A stretch of 64,000 nucleotides of DNA. Origin: Anisodus tanguticus. Its lineage: Eukaryota > Streptophyta > Magnoliopsida > Solanales > Solanaceae. Below the pieces are notes generated by a model. That model saw only the letters and a program-made list of their open reading frames with translations, made no database searches and had not been told where the DNA came from. Location of the stretch: contig CM067541.1 of the NCBI GenBank assembly GCA_034509755.1, positions 9,288,001 to 9,352,000 on the forward strand, in the 5' to 3' direction. Of the stretch, positions 53,187 to 64,000 are shown one piece after another; the stretch's first letter is position 1; each line of letters opens with the position of its first letter. The translations under genes were made by a program, and so were the position numbers.

Positions 53187-56100
53187 CACCACCTCAGTCG
53201 GAGCGGAAGGAGGCCGGACGCTGAGACTGGATCTGAAGTCAAGAAATAACTGTCTGGGAAGTCCTTTGGTAAATATGTCTGCATACTGATAGGATGATGG
53301 AACATGTAACACTCTGACATGGCCTAACGCAACTTTCTCACAAACGAGGTGTAGGTCTATCTCAATATGCTTGATTCGCTGATGTTGAACCGGATTATGA
53401 GAAAGATAGATGGCAAAGATGTTATCACAATACACAATATATGCCTGACGCAAAGGACACTGAAGTTCTAACAGAAATTTCCGAGCCAACAAATCTCAGC
53501 TACTACATTTGCAACGCTCTCGTACTCACCTCGGCAGATCGGAGCGAGATAGGGTAGCATGTCGCTTGGCAGACCAAGAAATCATATTATCCCCTAAGAA
53601 AACACAAAAGTCGGAGGTAGAGCGTCACGTGTCCGGACACCCTGCCCAATCTGCATCCGTATATGAAAGCAACTTGTCTGGTGCAGAGGGGTATAGGTGC
53701 AAACCATAATCAAGAGTGCCCTTAATGTATCGAATGATACGCTTAAGAGCGAGTGAAATGAGACTCCCCGGGCATGCATGAATAAGCACACCCGTTTGAA
53801 CAACATAAGCTATGTCCGGCCCGGTGAATGTGAGATACCGAAGTGCACCCGCAAGGCTCCTATACGAGTAGGATCGAGACTCGGAGCACCATCCATAAGA
53901 CCGAGCTTAGATTTGGAATCAACTAGAGTAGGCACCTCTTTGCAGATTCGCCATCTTAGCCCCGTACACAATCTCTTCGCATACTTACGCCGACACAAGA
54001 ACATATGATTGGAAGACCGGTCACCGATATCCCCAAAAAGTAACTCAGCCTTCCCCAAATCGGTCATTGCAAATTCGGACTTGAGCAAGACAATAATCTC
54101 ATTTTTCAATCCGTCGGAGGAGCGGTAAGAACAATATCATCCACGTAAAGTAATAAGTAAGCAAAGTGCTACTACCTCGATGAAAATGAAAAGTTATGTA
54201 TCACTCTTGCTGCATACAAACCCAATCTGCAAGAAATACCTGGCAAAGCGATCATACCACGCACGGGCCTGCTTCAGGCCATATAGTGACTTACGGAGAC
54301 GGCACACATAGTGAGGAACTGCTGGATGGGTGAACCCTGGTGGCTGATACATGTAGACTGTCTCTCTCGATCCTCATGTAAAAATGCATTCGTCACATCA
54401 AGCTGATGGATCGGCCAGTGTTTGCCCATGGCTATGCTCAAAACTGTGCGGATGGTAGCCGGTTTGACAACCGGGCTGAAGGTCTCACGACAATCAATGC
54501 CCTCATGTTGATTTGTGCTATTAGCCACAAGACGTGTCTTATACCTCTCAAGATCCCGATTGTCTCTGAACTTGTGACGAAAAAGCCACATACAACGAAT
54601 GACATTCACCCCCTCAAGTCTAGGTACTAGATCCCACGTGTGTTGTTTAGTTAAAGCATTGAATTCCGCATACATAGCCGCCTTCCAATTAGGGTCTTGT
54701 TTGGCCAATTTTGGGTTCTTTGAAAGTGGAGAGATGGTTTGGGCAGACAAGTTGAAATGGACTTTGGGTTTGAAGATTCCATGCTTTGAATGAGTTTCCA
54801 TTGGATGGGTAGGGACAGTGCGTGGCGGAGTGGTGTCTGAGACGGGTAAAGTCGGATAAGGAGAAGGTGGGGGCGAAGCCGTCGGAGGCGCCGTGGTTCC
54901 TGGATCGAGAGTCGCGGCACTAGAAGGTTGATGGGCTTCTCTGAAGTTTGGGCGCCGTGGCACCTCAGCACAGGGTCGCGGCGCTGTCGACGATGTTTCA
55001 AAAGATGCTCTCTGGAAATCAGGCGCGCGGCGCCTCCCCTCCAAGTCGCGGCTCTGACGACGGAACAGAGGATGTGAGTTGTTCGATTATGAGGGGAGAG
55101 ATGGCATACTCATCAAGAAATGAGTAGTCCTATTTTTGGAATTTTGGAAGATTCGAAAACGGGAATGTGGTCTCGTCGAATGTGACGTGACGAGATATGT
55201 GGATCTGACGAGTCGACAAGTCATAGCATAGATAGCCCCTATGGTTCGGCGGGAATCCTAGAAAGACACATGGAGTGGACCTAGGAGCGAGCTTGTGAGG
55301 GGCGGTGGAGCTAAGGTTGGGATAGCACAGACAACCAAAAATCCGTAGATGATCATAAGAGGGGATTCTATGGTAGAGGATTTCGGTAGGGGTCATATTG
55401 TGAAGAGTGCTAGTAGGGAGAATATTTAGAGTGTATTCTGACATTTTAGCAACATAGACCCAGAAGGGTGGAGGGAGGAGGCATGAATCAATAGGGTGCG
55501 AATCATATTGTTAATGGTGCAGATGATTCTTTCAACTTTACCGTTTTGTGGTGAGGTGTGAGGGCGGGGAGAAGCGAAAGACCATGCCATTATTGGTACA
55601 AAAGCGGTGAAACATAGAGTTATTGAATTCACGACCATTATCGCACTGAAATGATTTTATGCCTTTTCCAAATTGTGTTTGAATGAACTTGCGAAACTCA
55701 AGAAATTTGACAAACACTTTCGATTTAAATTTAAGAGGGTACAACAAACGTAGTGTGAAAAATCATCAAGCAACACAAGATAGTATTTATGACCGAGAGA
55801 ACTAGAGATAGGAGATGTCCATAAATCGGCATGCATGATATCAAAATGAGCAAATGTAACACTAGTAGATGATTTAAACGGAAGACGAATATGTTTGCCT
55901 AAACAGCAAGAAACACAATTTTGGGCAAGTTTCCCATTATTAGCAATGAAATTATTGCCTCTAAAAAAATTAAAAATTGGGACTCCTGGATGACCAAGCC
56001 TATTATGCCAAGTTGAAGAAGAAACTGCCGCTAGAGTGACGGGAGAGCAAGATCGGGCAGCGGAGGTGGAATTGAATGGATAGAGATCCCCCGTGCTATT

Positions 56101-56409
56101 GCATCTCGTAAGAGGTGTCCCCGTATGAAGATCCTTCACAGTAAAACGAAAAGGGTCAAAATCCACAGAGACAGAATTATTACGAGTAAATTGGCGGACA
56201 GATATGAGGTTCTTAATCATGTGTGGGGCATATAGGGTGTTTTTGAGGGAGAAGGGTGGATGAGGTGGTTGTGTGTATGAGGTACCATAACCCTTAACTG
56301 GAATGCGTTGTCCACTATCAACTGTAACATATTGAGGATGCTTTAAACGAAACAGTTTAGAAATAGTACTTGCAGACTGGGTGACGTGAGATGTGGCGCC
56401 TGAGTCCAT
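53139..56409 (-). pseudogene. Copia B pol relic (protease, integrase, RT, RNase H)
   Basis: The protease motif DSGATSHV and the integrase zinc region (HNRLGHP, CVSCCLGKH) lie in one open frame, 56409-55657. The integrase core continues in shifted frames with CDNGREF near 55640 and an open segment at 55444-55130. RT starts at about 55044 with WLFRHKF and QLDVTNAFLH; the YVDD sequence near 54140 is out of frame with its neighbours. RNase H ends with VYCDNIFAIYL and ADIFTKGLP. At least five shifts break the frame. An insertion near 54960-55050, absent in A, carries GGCGCC-type words. Confidence 0.9.
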
Positions 56410-57582
56410 GTACCAAGTATTGTCAGGCTATTGCATAGAGAGGGTGCTGAACGCCGACCCAACTCAGTGGGTGTCATGCCGGAGGAGGGCTGCGGGACCT
56501 GACCTTGCATGAAGTGGGCCTGCTGTGGGGCTGGAGCGGGGCCTAACAAACCGAGGTAAGAATACGGATTGTATGGTTGCTGGTACTGTAATGGACTTGG
56601 CGCCGCGGCTCGGGCGCCGCGCTCGCATCGTGGGCGCCGCGGCCCTGTATTGGGGCGCCGCGGATCTGTATTGGGGCGCCGCGCGCTGTAGAAGAACTGC
56701 TGAGGAGCCGCGGCCCAATTGTTCTACGATCTTTGTTGTTGTTGCTGTTGTTGGTTCTGTTGACCGTGACCCTTGCCACGACCGCGACCTCCTCTACCGC
56801 CGCAGCCTTTTCCACTCTTGCCGCCGCGGCCCTGCCGCTGTTGGGAGTTGTCTGGTGGCGTCTGATCTTGGGGTTGCGTGTCGACAGCTAACACATGCTG
56901 GGTGTGCTCATCCTGCTTAGCACGACGGGTTTCTTCGAGCAACAATTGTGAGCGAGCTTTGTTAAAACTCGGTAGCGGATCTGCCTGTTGAGTAATGTTG
57001 GCCAAAGTATCATATTCGCCCTTACTAAGGCCAGAAATCATTTGTAGCACCATTTTATTGTCAGTGACAGGCGTGCCGATGTTGGAGAGTTGATCCGCTA
57101 GAAGTTTAAGTCGCATAAAGTACTCAGAGACATTGGAGAAGTTTTCAAGACGTGTTTTGTTGAACTGTTCTTCCAAATACACGGCACGAGTGTGCTTGTT
57201 GTCCTGAAAAATTTTCTCCAAACGATTCCACAAGTCAAGGGCCGTGGAGTCAGATTTCATGATAGTAAGGAGCAAATCCTGAGAGATACTACCATATATC
57301 CATTGTTTGACGCCGGCGTCGAGACGATGCCGATAAATCATCAACCTCCGTAGGGCGCGAATAGTGTCATCAATATGGTCAAGCACGTTATAGAGACATG
57401 CATGATTGCGCAAAAGTTCAACCCAGGGAGAATACTGGTTGTTTTCTTGATCAAGAATAATGGAAATATGGTTCTTAATGTTGGAAACGTATGGGGGCGG
57501 GATGAAACGGGGGTGATGACTTTGTGGTGGGATTTGTGGAGGTAGAGGCGTCAGAAAGTGTGGAAGAAAAAGGGATAGCCAT
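56410..57582 (-). pseudogene. Copia B gag relic
   Basis: The ATG is at 57582. After one shift near 57490 a long open frame (to 56724) encodes the gag core with LLRNHACLYNVLDHIDD, EKIFQDNKHTRAVYLEEQFN and an Arg/Gly-rich tail ending in poly-Gln. The following DNA has several GGCGCCGCGG words in tandem (56600-56690). No CCHC knuckle is seen. Confidence 0.85.
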
Positions 57583-57717
57583 TTAGAGAAGAGAAGAAAG
57601 GAAGAATAAAACCCGAAAAACAAGAAGAAAATCCGGGAGGGCCGCGACGTAGAGAGAAGCGGCCGTACGTGGAAGAGAAATGTTTTTAGGGTTTTGTTTA
57701 TTTGGCTCTTGATACCA

Positions 57718-57923
57718 TGTTAGATGATATTAATCTCCCTTGGGGAGTCTTTCATTAATATCAAGGTATATATAGAGTACAATATTCATCCCTTATACAA
57801 TAGGAATCCTAAGCCTATACAAAAGAGGAATCCTAGTCTTACCATAATTATATTTACACAATATATGGAAATATTCTAATTATGGGTAGGGAATATATTG
57901 TTTCCTATATTTACACGTTTACA
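57718..57923 (-). repeat. 5' LTR of copia B
   Basis: It is 206 bp, nearly identical to the 52981-53186 copy, and followed inward by the tRNA-Met primer site. Confidence 0.92.
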
Positions 57924-58506
57924 AGTAATTTCATATGTTCAGATTTTTGTAGATAACGTTATGTGATATTCGTGCTGATTAACGTAGCAAATATCTCGTA
58001 TAATTACGTGCAAGCTAATTTATACATCAAAGTTATATATTAAAAAAAGGATCAAAATAACTCTAACGTACGAAAAACGACACACAAAATACCCTTCAGA
58101 TTATCAGCATCCCATGAGTTATTTTATATTTATTAATTTAATAAAAATATCATTTATTAATTATATTAAAATAATAAATTTGTAAAAGAAATCAAATATT
58201 GTGCATTTATTGATATTATAAAAATATCAGATCAAGATAAATTTTTACAGCAGTTTTAAAGCAAATGAGATTTCTTTTTACATGGTAAAAGAAAGTAATT
58301 GTTAAGTGTTGTAGAAGCAACGAATACTAGGTGAGTTTTTCATTTGTTCAAGTTTTGATACATACAGTTATGTGGTGTTTTGGTTGATTAACGTAGCAAG
58401 TATATCATATATTATGTGCAAGCTAATTCATACATCAAAGTCATATATTAAAAAAAAAAAAAAAAAGGCTAAAATACCCTTAACGTACGAAAAATGACAC
58501 ACAAAT

Positions 58507-58711
58507 TGAAAGAATTGATTCTTTGAGTATTTCATTCCACTGATACCAAATATATACAATATTACAATGTAGTACTAATCTAAGTTTACCTAAAATATAA
58601 GATGCTAATCTACATAATTGATGACTAATTAATTTACAATGATAATTACAAGATTACATAATTAGTAGTGATTGAAAATAATTATGGGATTGTCCCGTAA
58701 TTATTCTTACA
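58507..58711 (-). repeat. 3' LTR of copia C
   Basis: It is 205 bp and adjoins the purine tract on the minus strand. Part of a related LTR lies at 9423-9604. Confidence 0.92.
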
Positions 58712-61700
58712 GTCCCCCGCAGTCTTAGCGAGAGGTTCTCGAATGCTGAGACTGTCCCTGAAATCATCAAAAAGTACGCGCGGAAGACCTTTCACGAAGA
58801 TGTCTGCAATCTGATAACATGACGGTACATAGAGAACCCGGACTTGTCCAGGGGCAACCTTTTCTCGAATGAATAAGATATCCATTTCGACATGCTTTGT
58901 GCGTTGATGTTGAACTGGTTTACCGGATAAGTATATCGCACTCACATTGTCACAATAAACAACGGTTGCCTTCTCAATTTGACAGTGGAGCTCTAAGAGA
59001 AGATTACGGAGCCAACACGATTCAGCGACCACATTGGCTACCCGTATTCTGCCTCAGCGCTTGAGCGAGACAAAGTTGGCTGGCGTTTGGATGACCATGA
59101 AATCAGATTATCCGCCAAAAACACACAATAACCTGAGGTTGAACGTCGTGTGTCCGGGCAGCCACCTCAATCCGCATAAGTATAAGAGGATAGTCGAGAT
59201 GGAGGATTTATACAAATGTAATCCAAACTGAATAGTACCCTGGATGTACCACAGAATCCGTTTGAGAGCCCCCATATGTTTCTCTTTCGGATCATGCATA
59301 TGCAAACACACATGATGAACAGCATAGGAGATATCATGTCTCGTGAAAGTGAGGTACTGCAAGGCCTCTGCGAGACTGCGGTAGTGTGTAGGGTCACTGT
59401 ATAAAGCCCCTACAGTATTACTCAATTTGGCTTTTGTATCCACTTGAGTATGTGATGGCTTGCAGGATGACATACTGGATTTTTCAAGTATCTCCTCGAC
59501 GTATTTTTTTTTACTTAGAAACAGACCACATGCATATTAAGTGACAGCAATGCCCAAAAAATAATTTAAAGGACTCAAATTCTATTGCGAGAAGGGACAT
59601 AATAGACTGGCGAAGAGAGGTAGATGATGCAGTGAGAATGATGTCATCTACATATAGAAGGATATACGTCATGTCACTTCCCTTCTTATAACTGAATAAT
59701 GATTGATTGGACTTGCTGTGGGAGAAACCAAGAGTGGATACAAAACCTGCAAACCTGTTATACCAAGCTCGTGGAGCTTGTTTCAAACCATATAGGGACT
59801 TTTTCAGCAGGCACACATAATCTGGATGTGTAGGGTCTCGGAAACCCAGCGGCTGGTACATGTAAACTGTTTCCTGTAGATGGTCATGCAAAAATGCATT
59901 TTTGACATCTAACTGATTAATACACCAGGATTTGGACAGTGTCAGGCTAAGAACCGTCCGGATAGTTGCTGACTTAACCACCAGACTAAAAGTTTCTCCA
60001 CAATCTACTCCAACCTGCTGAGACCTGCCATCACCAACAAAACGAGCTTTGTATCTCGCAAAAGAGTCATCAGAATCCTTTTTGTGACAGATAACCCATA
60101 TAGACCTAATAATGTTCACAGTAGATGGACGTGACATTAATTCCCATGTCTTATTTTCAATAAGAGCATTAATTTCGTCTAACATGACAGCTTTCCAATA
60201 AGGTTGCTTTGGGATTTTTTGGTATGGGTGATGGTTGAACCGAAGATAGTAAGTTAAACAGACGTTTGGCCCAAAAAATCTTGTGCATGGCTCGGGTTTC
60301 AATGGTCTAAGGATGTACTGTCATCGGTTGGGTGGTAGGGATCTCAAGAGGTGGAGTGGAGTCCAAGTTTGAAGGTGTGGGGGGGTGATTTACCGAGTGG
60401 TTATTGGGACCGGGGTAATGGGCTGGCTCGGTTTATCAGTGAGGGAGCAGTGGGCTCCCCCACATGGGCCTGGTTGTTACGGGGTGGCTGGTCAACTTGT
60501 GGTTAATTATTGAGATGGTGGTGTAACATGGGATGTATTTCGTTGTCCAAAAAACCATATGAAGGTGATGATGCCACATGAGACTTAGCAAATGGGAATA
60601 AAATTTAGTCTCATCAAAAACTACGTGATGAGAGATAATAACTTTCCTCGTCGCCATATCAAAACATTTATATCCCCTATGATTTAATGAATATCCCAAA
60701 AACACGCAAGGAGTCGACCTAGCCTGCAACTTGTGAATGGAAGTAGAAGGAAACAAAGGATAACACAAATACCCAAACACCAGCAAATGTGTAAAAGATG
60801 AAAGACGATGATACAACATTTGTGTAGGGGACACATTGGAAAGTAGTTTACTAGGAAGAATATTTAAAAGATAGGTTGCCATTTGAAGTGCATGGTGCCA
60901 AAAATTTGGTGGTGTGGAAGAATGCACAAGAATGGTGTGAATCATATTATTAATTGTTCAAATTTTTCTTTCGGCTTTTCCATTTTGTGGTGATGTATGT
61001 GGACACGAAATACGCAAAGACATCCCATTTTGGTGACAAAAATCTTTAAACTGGGTATTTATGAATTCCCCCCCCCCCCCGCCCCCATTGTCACACTGAA
61101 AATATTTAATGAATTTGCCAAATTGAGTTTTGATAAAAATACTAAATTGTTTTAAAATGGTATAGATTTGTGATTTATGTCCTAAGGGAAAAGTCCACAA
61201 AAAATTTGAATAATCATCTAGAATTAGCAGATAGTACTTATGACCTACAGCACTCAAAACAGGTGATGTCCACAAATCACAATGCAAAATATCAAACGGC
61301 ATAAAAGTATGATAAGGAGAGGACGCAAAAGGGAGCTTAACACGTTTACCAATCACACAAGATTGGCAAACAAAGAGTCCAAAGTTCGTTTACAAGCAAA
61401 TAAATTATTTTTCTTAAGAGAATTAAAAACTGGTGCTCCTAGATGCCTAACCGATTGTGCCAGACAATAGGAGAAATGGCAGAAAAGGTGGATGGTTTGG
61501 TTATGCGGTTGTTTGAAACAGAAGTGATGGGATACAGGTCCCCCGTGCTATTACATCTCATGAGTGACATCCCCGTATGAAAATCCTTCACAGAAAATCC
61601 AAACGGATCAAAATTCACATAAACATTGTTGCCAATTGTAAAACGTCTAACAAATATCAAGTTCTTAATTAATTTTGGTGCATGTAGACGTTTTTCAAGT

Positions 61701-61866
61701 ATAATAGAGGATGTAGAGAGGGTAGTGTTACCTGACCAATAATATTTTTATTAGTGCTCATATTGAAATAAGACGAGAGATTACCTTGAGATGCTATCAT
61801 GTGTGACGTAGCCCCTGTGTCCATGTACCATGACTCGTCTGAAACATTTAGATTCATATGATTCAT
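58682..61866 (-). pseudogene. Copia C pol relic (protease, integrase, RT, RNase H)
   Basis: The protease motif here is DTGATSHM (about 61830). Integrase has HNRLG near 61450 and a core with CDNGGGGGGEF near 61075, where the usual single residue between DNG and EF is replaced by extra Gly. The HTSPQNGKAER block lies near 60970. RT is in a 263-codon open frame (60302-59511) with QLDVKNAFLH, LYGLKQAPRAW and YVDD. RNase H pieces follow at 59473-59108 and 59032-58682, ending with VYCDNVSAIYL and ADIFVKGLP. Stops and shifts separate the pieces. Confidence 0.9.
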
Positions 61867-62921
61867 GGCTTGTTCAATGTCAGTGGGTGCATAACCTACC
61901 GAAGATGGTGTTTGAGCCGCAAACGCATGTTGGGGACGAGATCCTAGAATTCTGAGTTGGCGAGTTGAAGGTGGAGGCCTGGCCCACGAAGAAGTAGGGT
62001 ATAGACATGGCGGGGCAGCCCATTGTGGGGCCCATACCCATGGTGGGTACTGCCCTCACTAATTACCGCCACTACTGCCTGGACGCCACTGCCCGGTGCC
62101 GCCGGCAGGTTGGCCACCGCCACGGCTTCGTCCATTTCCAATATTATTTTTTTCTTTATTATTGTTACGGTTTGAACCCTATTTTTTGCCATTATTTTGA
62201 CGATTATTATGCCCCCCCGAACTAGAATTTTGGGGCTCCGAATCCGTGTAAAATGAGTTGGTGGAGACGAGAGCGGTGCCGACGTTGGATGCTCCAGAAG
62301 ATGCCTGTGTTTGTCTTCCTTGTTTCCTCGAGAATTAACCTCGAACGGGCCTCATAGAAAGGAGACAATGGATTACTTTGTTGAATGAATGTAGCAACCC
62401 TGTCATACTGGTAATTCAATCTGGTAATCAACTGAAGGACTAATCGTTGATTTGTCATGGGCGAACCAACGTTGGACAATTGGTCCGCAAGCATCTTTAA
62501 TTCTTGACAATAGGCTGAGATGTTGGCAAAGTCATCTAATTTAATATTCGTAAATTGGTGTTCAAGATAAACGGCCCTAGAAACTTTGTTATCTTGAAAA
62601 ATGTTTTGCAATCGTTCCCATGCATGTTGAGCCGTACAATTGGGTTCCAAGATGGTATGGAGAAGATCATTTGAAATTGTGCCATAAATCCATTGAGGAC
62701 TATAGCATCTAATCGAGACCATAATTTCTTGTTCACCGTAGTGGTATCCGATGGTGATTTAGACAGAAGGATATGGTCGATTACCTCATATGCGCGGCAA
62801 TGGATTTTGAACAATTCGCCAAAGAGATATATTGCCCTTTCTCTATTTCAAGAGTAATGAAGATAAAGTTCTTGACATTATTAACGGCAATAGCGGGATG
62901 AAAAGATTGTTTTTCAGCCAT
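61867..62921 (-). pseudogene. Copia C gag relic
   Basis: The ATG is at 62921. The gag core includes WIYGTISNDLLHTIL and EHQFTNIKLDDFANISAYCQ in the open frame 62722-62222. An Asn/Gly-rich tail follows and has an in-frame stop. No CCHC zinc knuckle is seen. A frameshift lies near 62700. Confidence 0.8.
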
Positions 62922-63300
62922 AAGTTCCACTTAGAAACAAAATAAGAAGAAATGTAGGTGGTGTTTGGAAGTGGATGGAAGAGCCCTAATATTTGTTAGG
63001 GTTTTTGGGAGGAAAATCAAGTACTAGCCGAAGAGGGTAGGTGTCAGCTAGGGAGGAGGGTTTGTTTGTAGGTTTAGGAGATGAGTAGGTTTAGGGTACT
63101 AAACCAGTAGCTGAAAAAATAGTAAGTAGGGAAATATTATGCTTAGAGGAATATTGTAGGTTTAGGAGTTATTTTTGGTTTAGAGTTTGGAAAATACTTA
63201 AACCAAGTTGGCCGAAAATACTTAGGGAGAGAAAAAAAATTCGGCTAAGGGAGAAGAAAGAATAGGGTTTAGGGCAAAAGATCTTTGGCTCTTGATACCA

Positions 63301-63508
63301 TGAAAGAATTGATTCCTTGAGTATTTCATTCCAATGATAGCAAATATATATAATATTACAATGTAGTACTAATATAAGTTTACCTAAAATTTAAGATGCT
63401 AATCTATCTAATTGATGACTAATTGATTTACAATGATAATTACAAGATTACATAATAATTAGTAGTGATTGAGAATAATTATGAGATTGTCCCATAATTA
63501 TTCTTACA
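63301..63508 (-). repeat. 5' LTR of copia C
   Basis: It is 208 bp and differs from the other LTR by an extra ATA after ACATA and scattered substitutions. Confidence 0.92.
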
Positions 63509-63935
63509 CAAATACCCTTCAGATTATCAGCATCTCGTGAGTTATATTGTATTTATTGATTTAATAAGAATATCATTTATTTAATTATATTTAAATAATA
63601 AATTTGGAAAAAAGTCAAATATTGTGCATTTATTGATATTATAAACATATAAGACATAGATATGTTTTTACAACAGTTTTAAAAGTAAATGAGATTTCTT
63701 TTTACATGATAAAAGATTGCTAATTTTTGCATAAACAAAAAATATTACGTGATCTTTTTCATATATTTAAGTTTTGATAGATAAAGTTATGTGGTATTTA
63801 TAATGATTAATGTAGTAAATATCTCGTATACTTACATGCAAGTTAACTCATACATCAAAGTTATATATTTAAAAAATAAAAAAGTTCAAAATATCCATAA
63901 CGTATGAAAAATGGTACACAAGTATTCTTTATTTA

Positions 63936-64000
63936 CGAATTGATTAAATACCCCTTTTAATTAATATTTTCTAAAAAATATAAAATAAAAAAAATAATTT
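63936..64000. other. AT-rich end of window
   Basis: Nothing beyond simple AT-rich sequence is visible. Confidence 0.5.

Larger units (their letters stand above)
52981..57923 (-). mobile_element. Copia retrotransposon B (bounded by both LTRs)
   Basis: LTRs lie at 52981-53186 and 57718-57923, both 206 bp, TGTTAGATG...GTTTACA. By eye they differ at only three positions, which points to a recent insertion. The target duplication is GGTAA/AGTAA with one mismatch. The primer site TGGTATCAAGAGCCAAATAA lies just inside the 5' LTR on the minus strand. It is the same family as A and sits inside a tandem unit, which gives a second check on its borders. Confidence 0.95.
58507..63508 (-). mobile_element. 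Copia retrotransposon C (bounded by both LTRs)
   Basis: The element is 5002 bp, starts TGAAAGAATTGATT and ends ATTCTTACA, with exact target duplication CAAAT at 58502-58506 and 63509-63513. The LTRs (205 and 208 bp) differ at about a dozen positions plus a 3-bp indel, so it is older than B. The primer site TGGTATCAAGAGCCAAAGAT lies inside the 5' LTR and the purine tract GCGGGGGAC precedes the 3' LTR. Gag and pol are related to, but clearly different from, A and B. Confidence 0.95.
52757..63935. repeat. Tandem array of about 415-bp AT-rich units (three copies)
   Basis: Units share ATCAGCATC or TGTCAGCACTC, CAAATATTGTGCATTTATTG, TTTTTACARCAGTTTTA, AATGAGATTTCTTTTTA, TATGTGRTRTT and CATACATCAAAGT in order. 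Unit 1 is 52757-52980 plus 57924-58083, split by copia B. Unit 2 is about 58092-58506. Unit 3 is 63514-63935, and copia C lies at the unit 2/3 junction. Units are diverged by small changes. No coding potential is seen. Confidence 0.85.

Overview
The window is plant nuclear DNA, most likely from a nightshade (Solanaceae). The signs are GT-AG introns, AT-rich intergenic DNA, several copies of the tRNA-derived TS SINE family that is typical of Solanaceae, Stowaway-like MITEs, Ty1-copia retrotransposons and hAT transposons. There are no bacterial operons, tRNA or rRNA genes, or CRISPR arrays. The species assignment is inference.

Two protein-coding genes look complete and intact, and a third looks intact but is cut by the window edge. 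A TGS1-type RNA cap hypermethylase (3' part only, + strand) ends at 2530. A seven-exon receptor-like kinase (- strand, 20339-24247, 496 codons) and a RING-H2 E3 ubiquitin ligase of the MBR/RHG1A type (- strand, 42617-46383, 654 codons) can be assembled exon by exon with matching phases. Two more genes are broken: an OBL1-like class 3 lipase (3857-4833) and a subtilisin-like protease (9546-12001). The protease has frameshifts, a nonsense codon, a lost catalytic serine and a 3' end replaced by an LTR.

Most of the rest is mobile DNA. Three copia elements, called A, B and C here, are bounded on both sides: A (25958-30768, TSD CTAAG), B (52981-57923, TSD GGTAA/AGTAA) and C (58507-63508, TSD CAAAT). 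All lie on the minus strand, have LTRs of about 200 bp and a tRNA-Met type primer site, and carry decayed gag-pol. A different copia 3' fragment (6476-7990), a 1.5-kb solo LTR with TSD CCTTA (48813-50317), a fragment of the same LTR (8796-9391) and a 3' end related to C (9393-9604) complete the LTR set. Two related hAT copies (about 16930-19962 and 35085-38535) share long stretches; the second sits inside an older hAT relic (about 31500-38757). SINEs and MITEs fill the gaps, several with clear target-site duplications.

Region by region: 1-5 kb TGS1 and the lipase pseudogene; 5.7-9.6 kb nested transposon debris; 9.5-12 kb the protease pseudogene; 12-16.6 kb intergenic with MITEs and SINEs; 16.9-20 kb hAT copy 1; 20.3-24.3 kb the kinase; 24.5-42 kb copia A, the nested hATs and a duplicated 0.8-kb repeat; 42.6-51.8 kb the RING ligase and a tandem array in its upstream intron; 52.7-64 kb a tandem array of about 415-bp units invaded by copia B and C. 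I see no new multi-gene system. The most unusual items are a transposon-like insertion that behaves as an exact GT-AG intron, a near-perfect hairpin inside a transposase relic, poly-G/C tracts in AT-rich DNA, and substitutions concentrated at CWG sites in copia A that may be sequencing artefacts.
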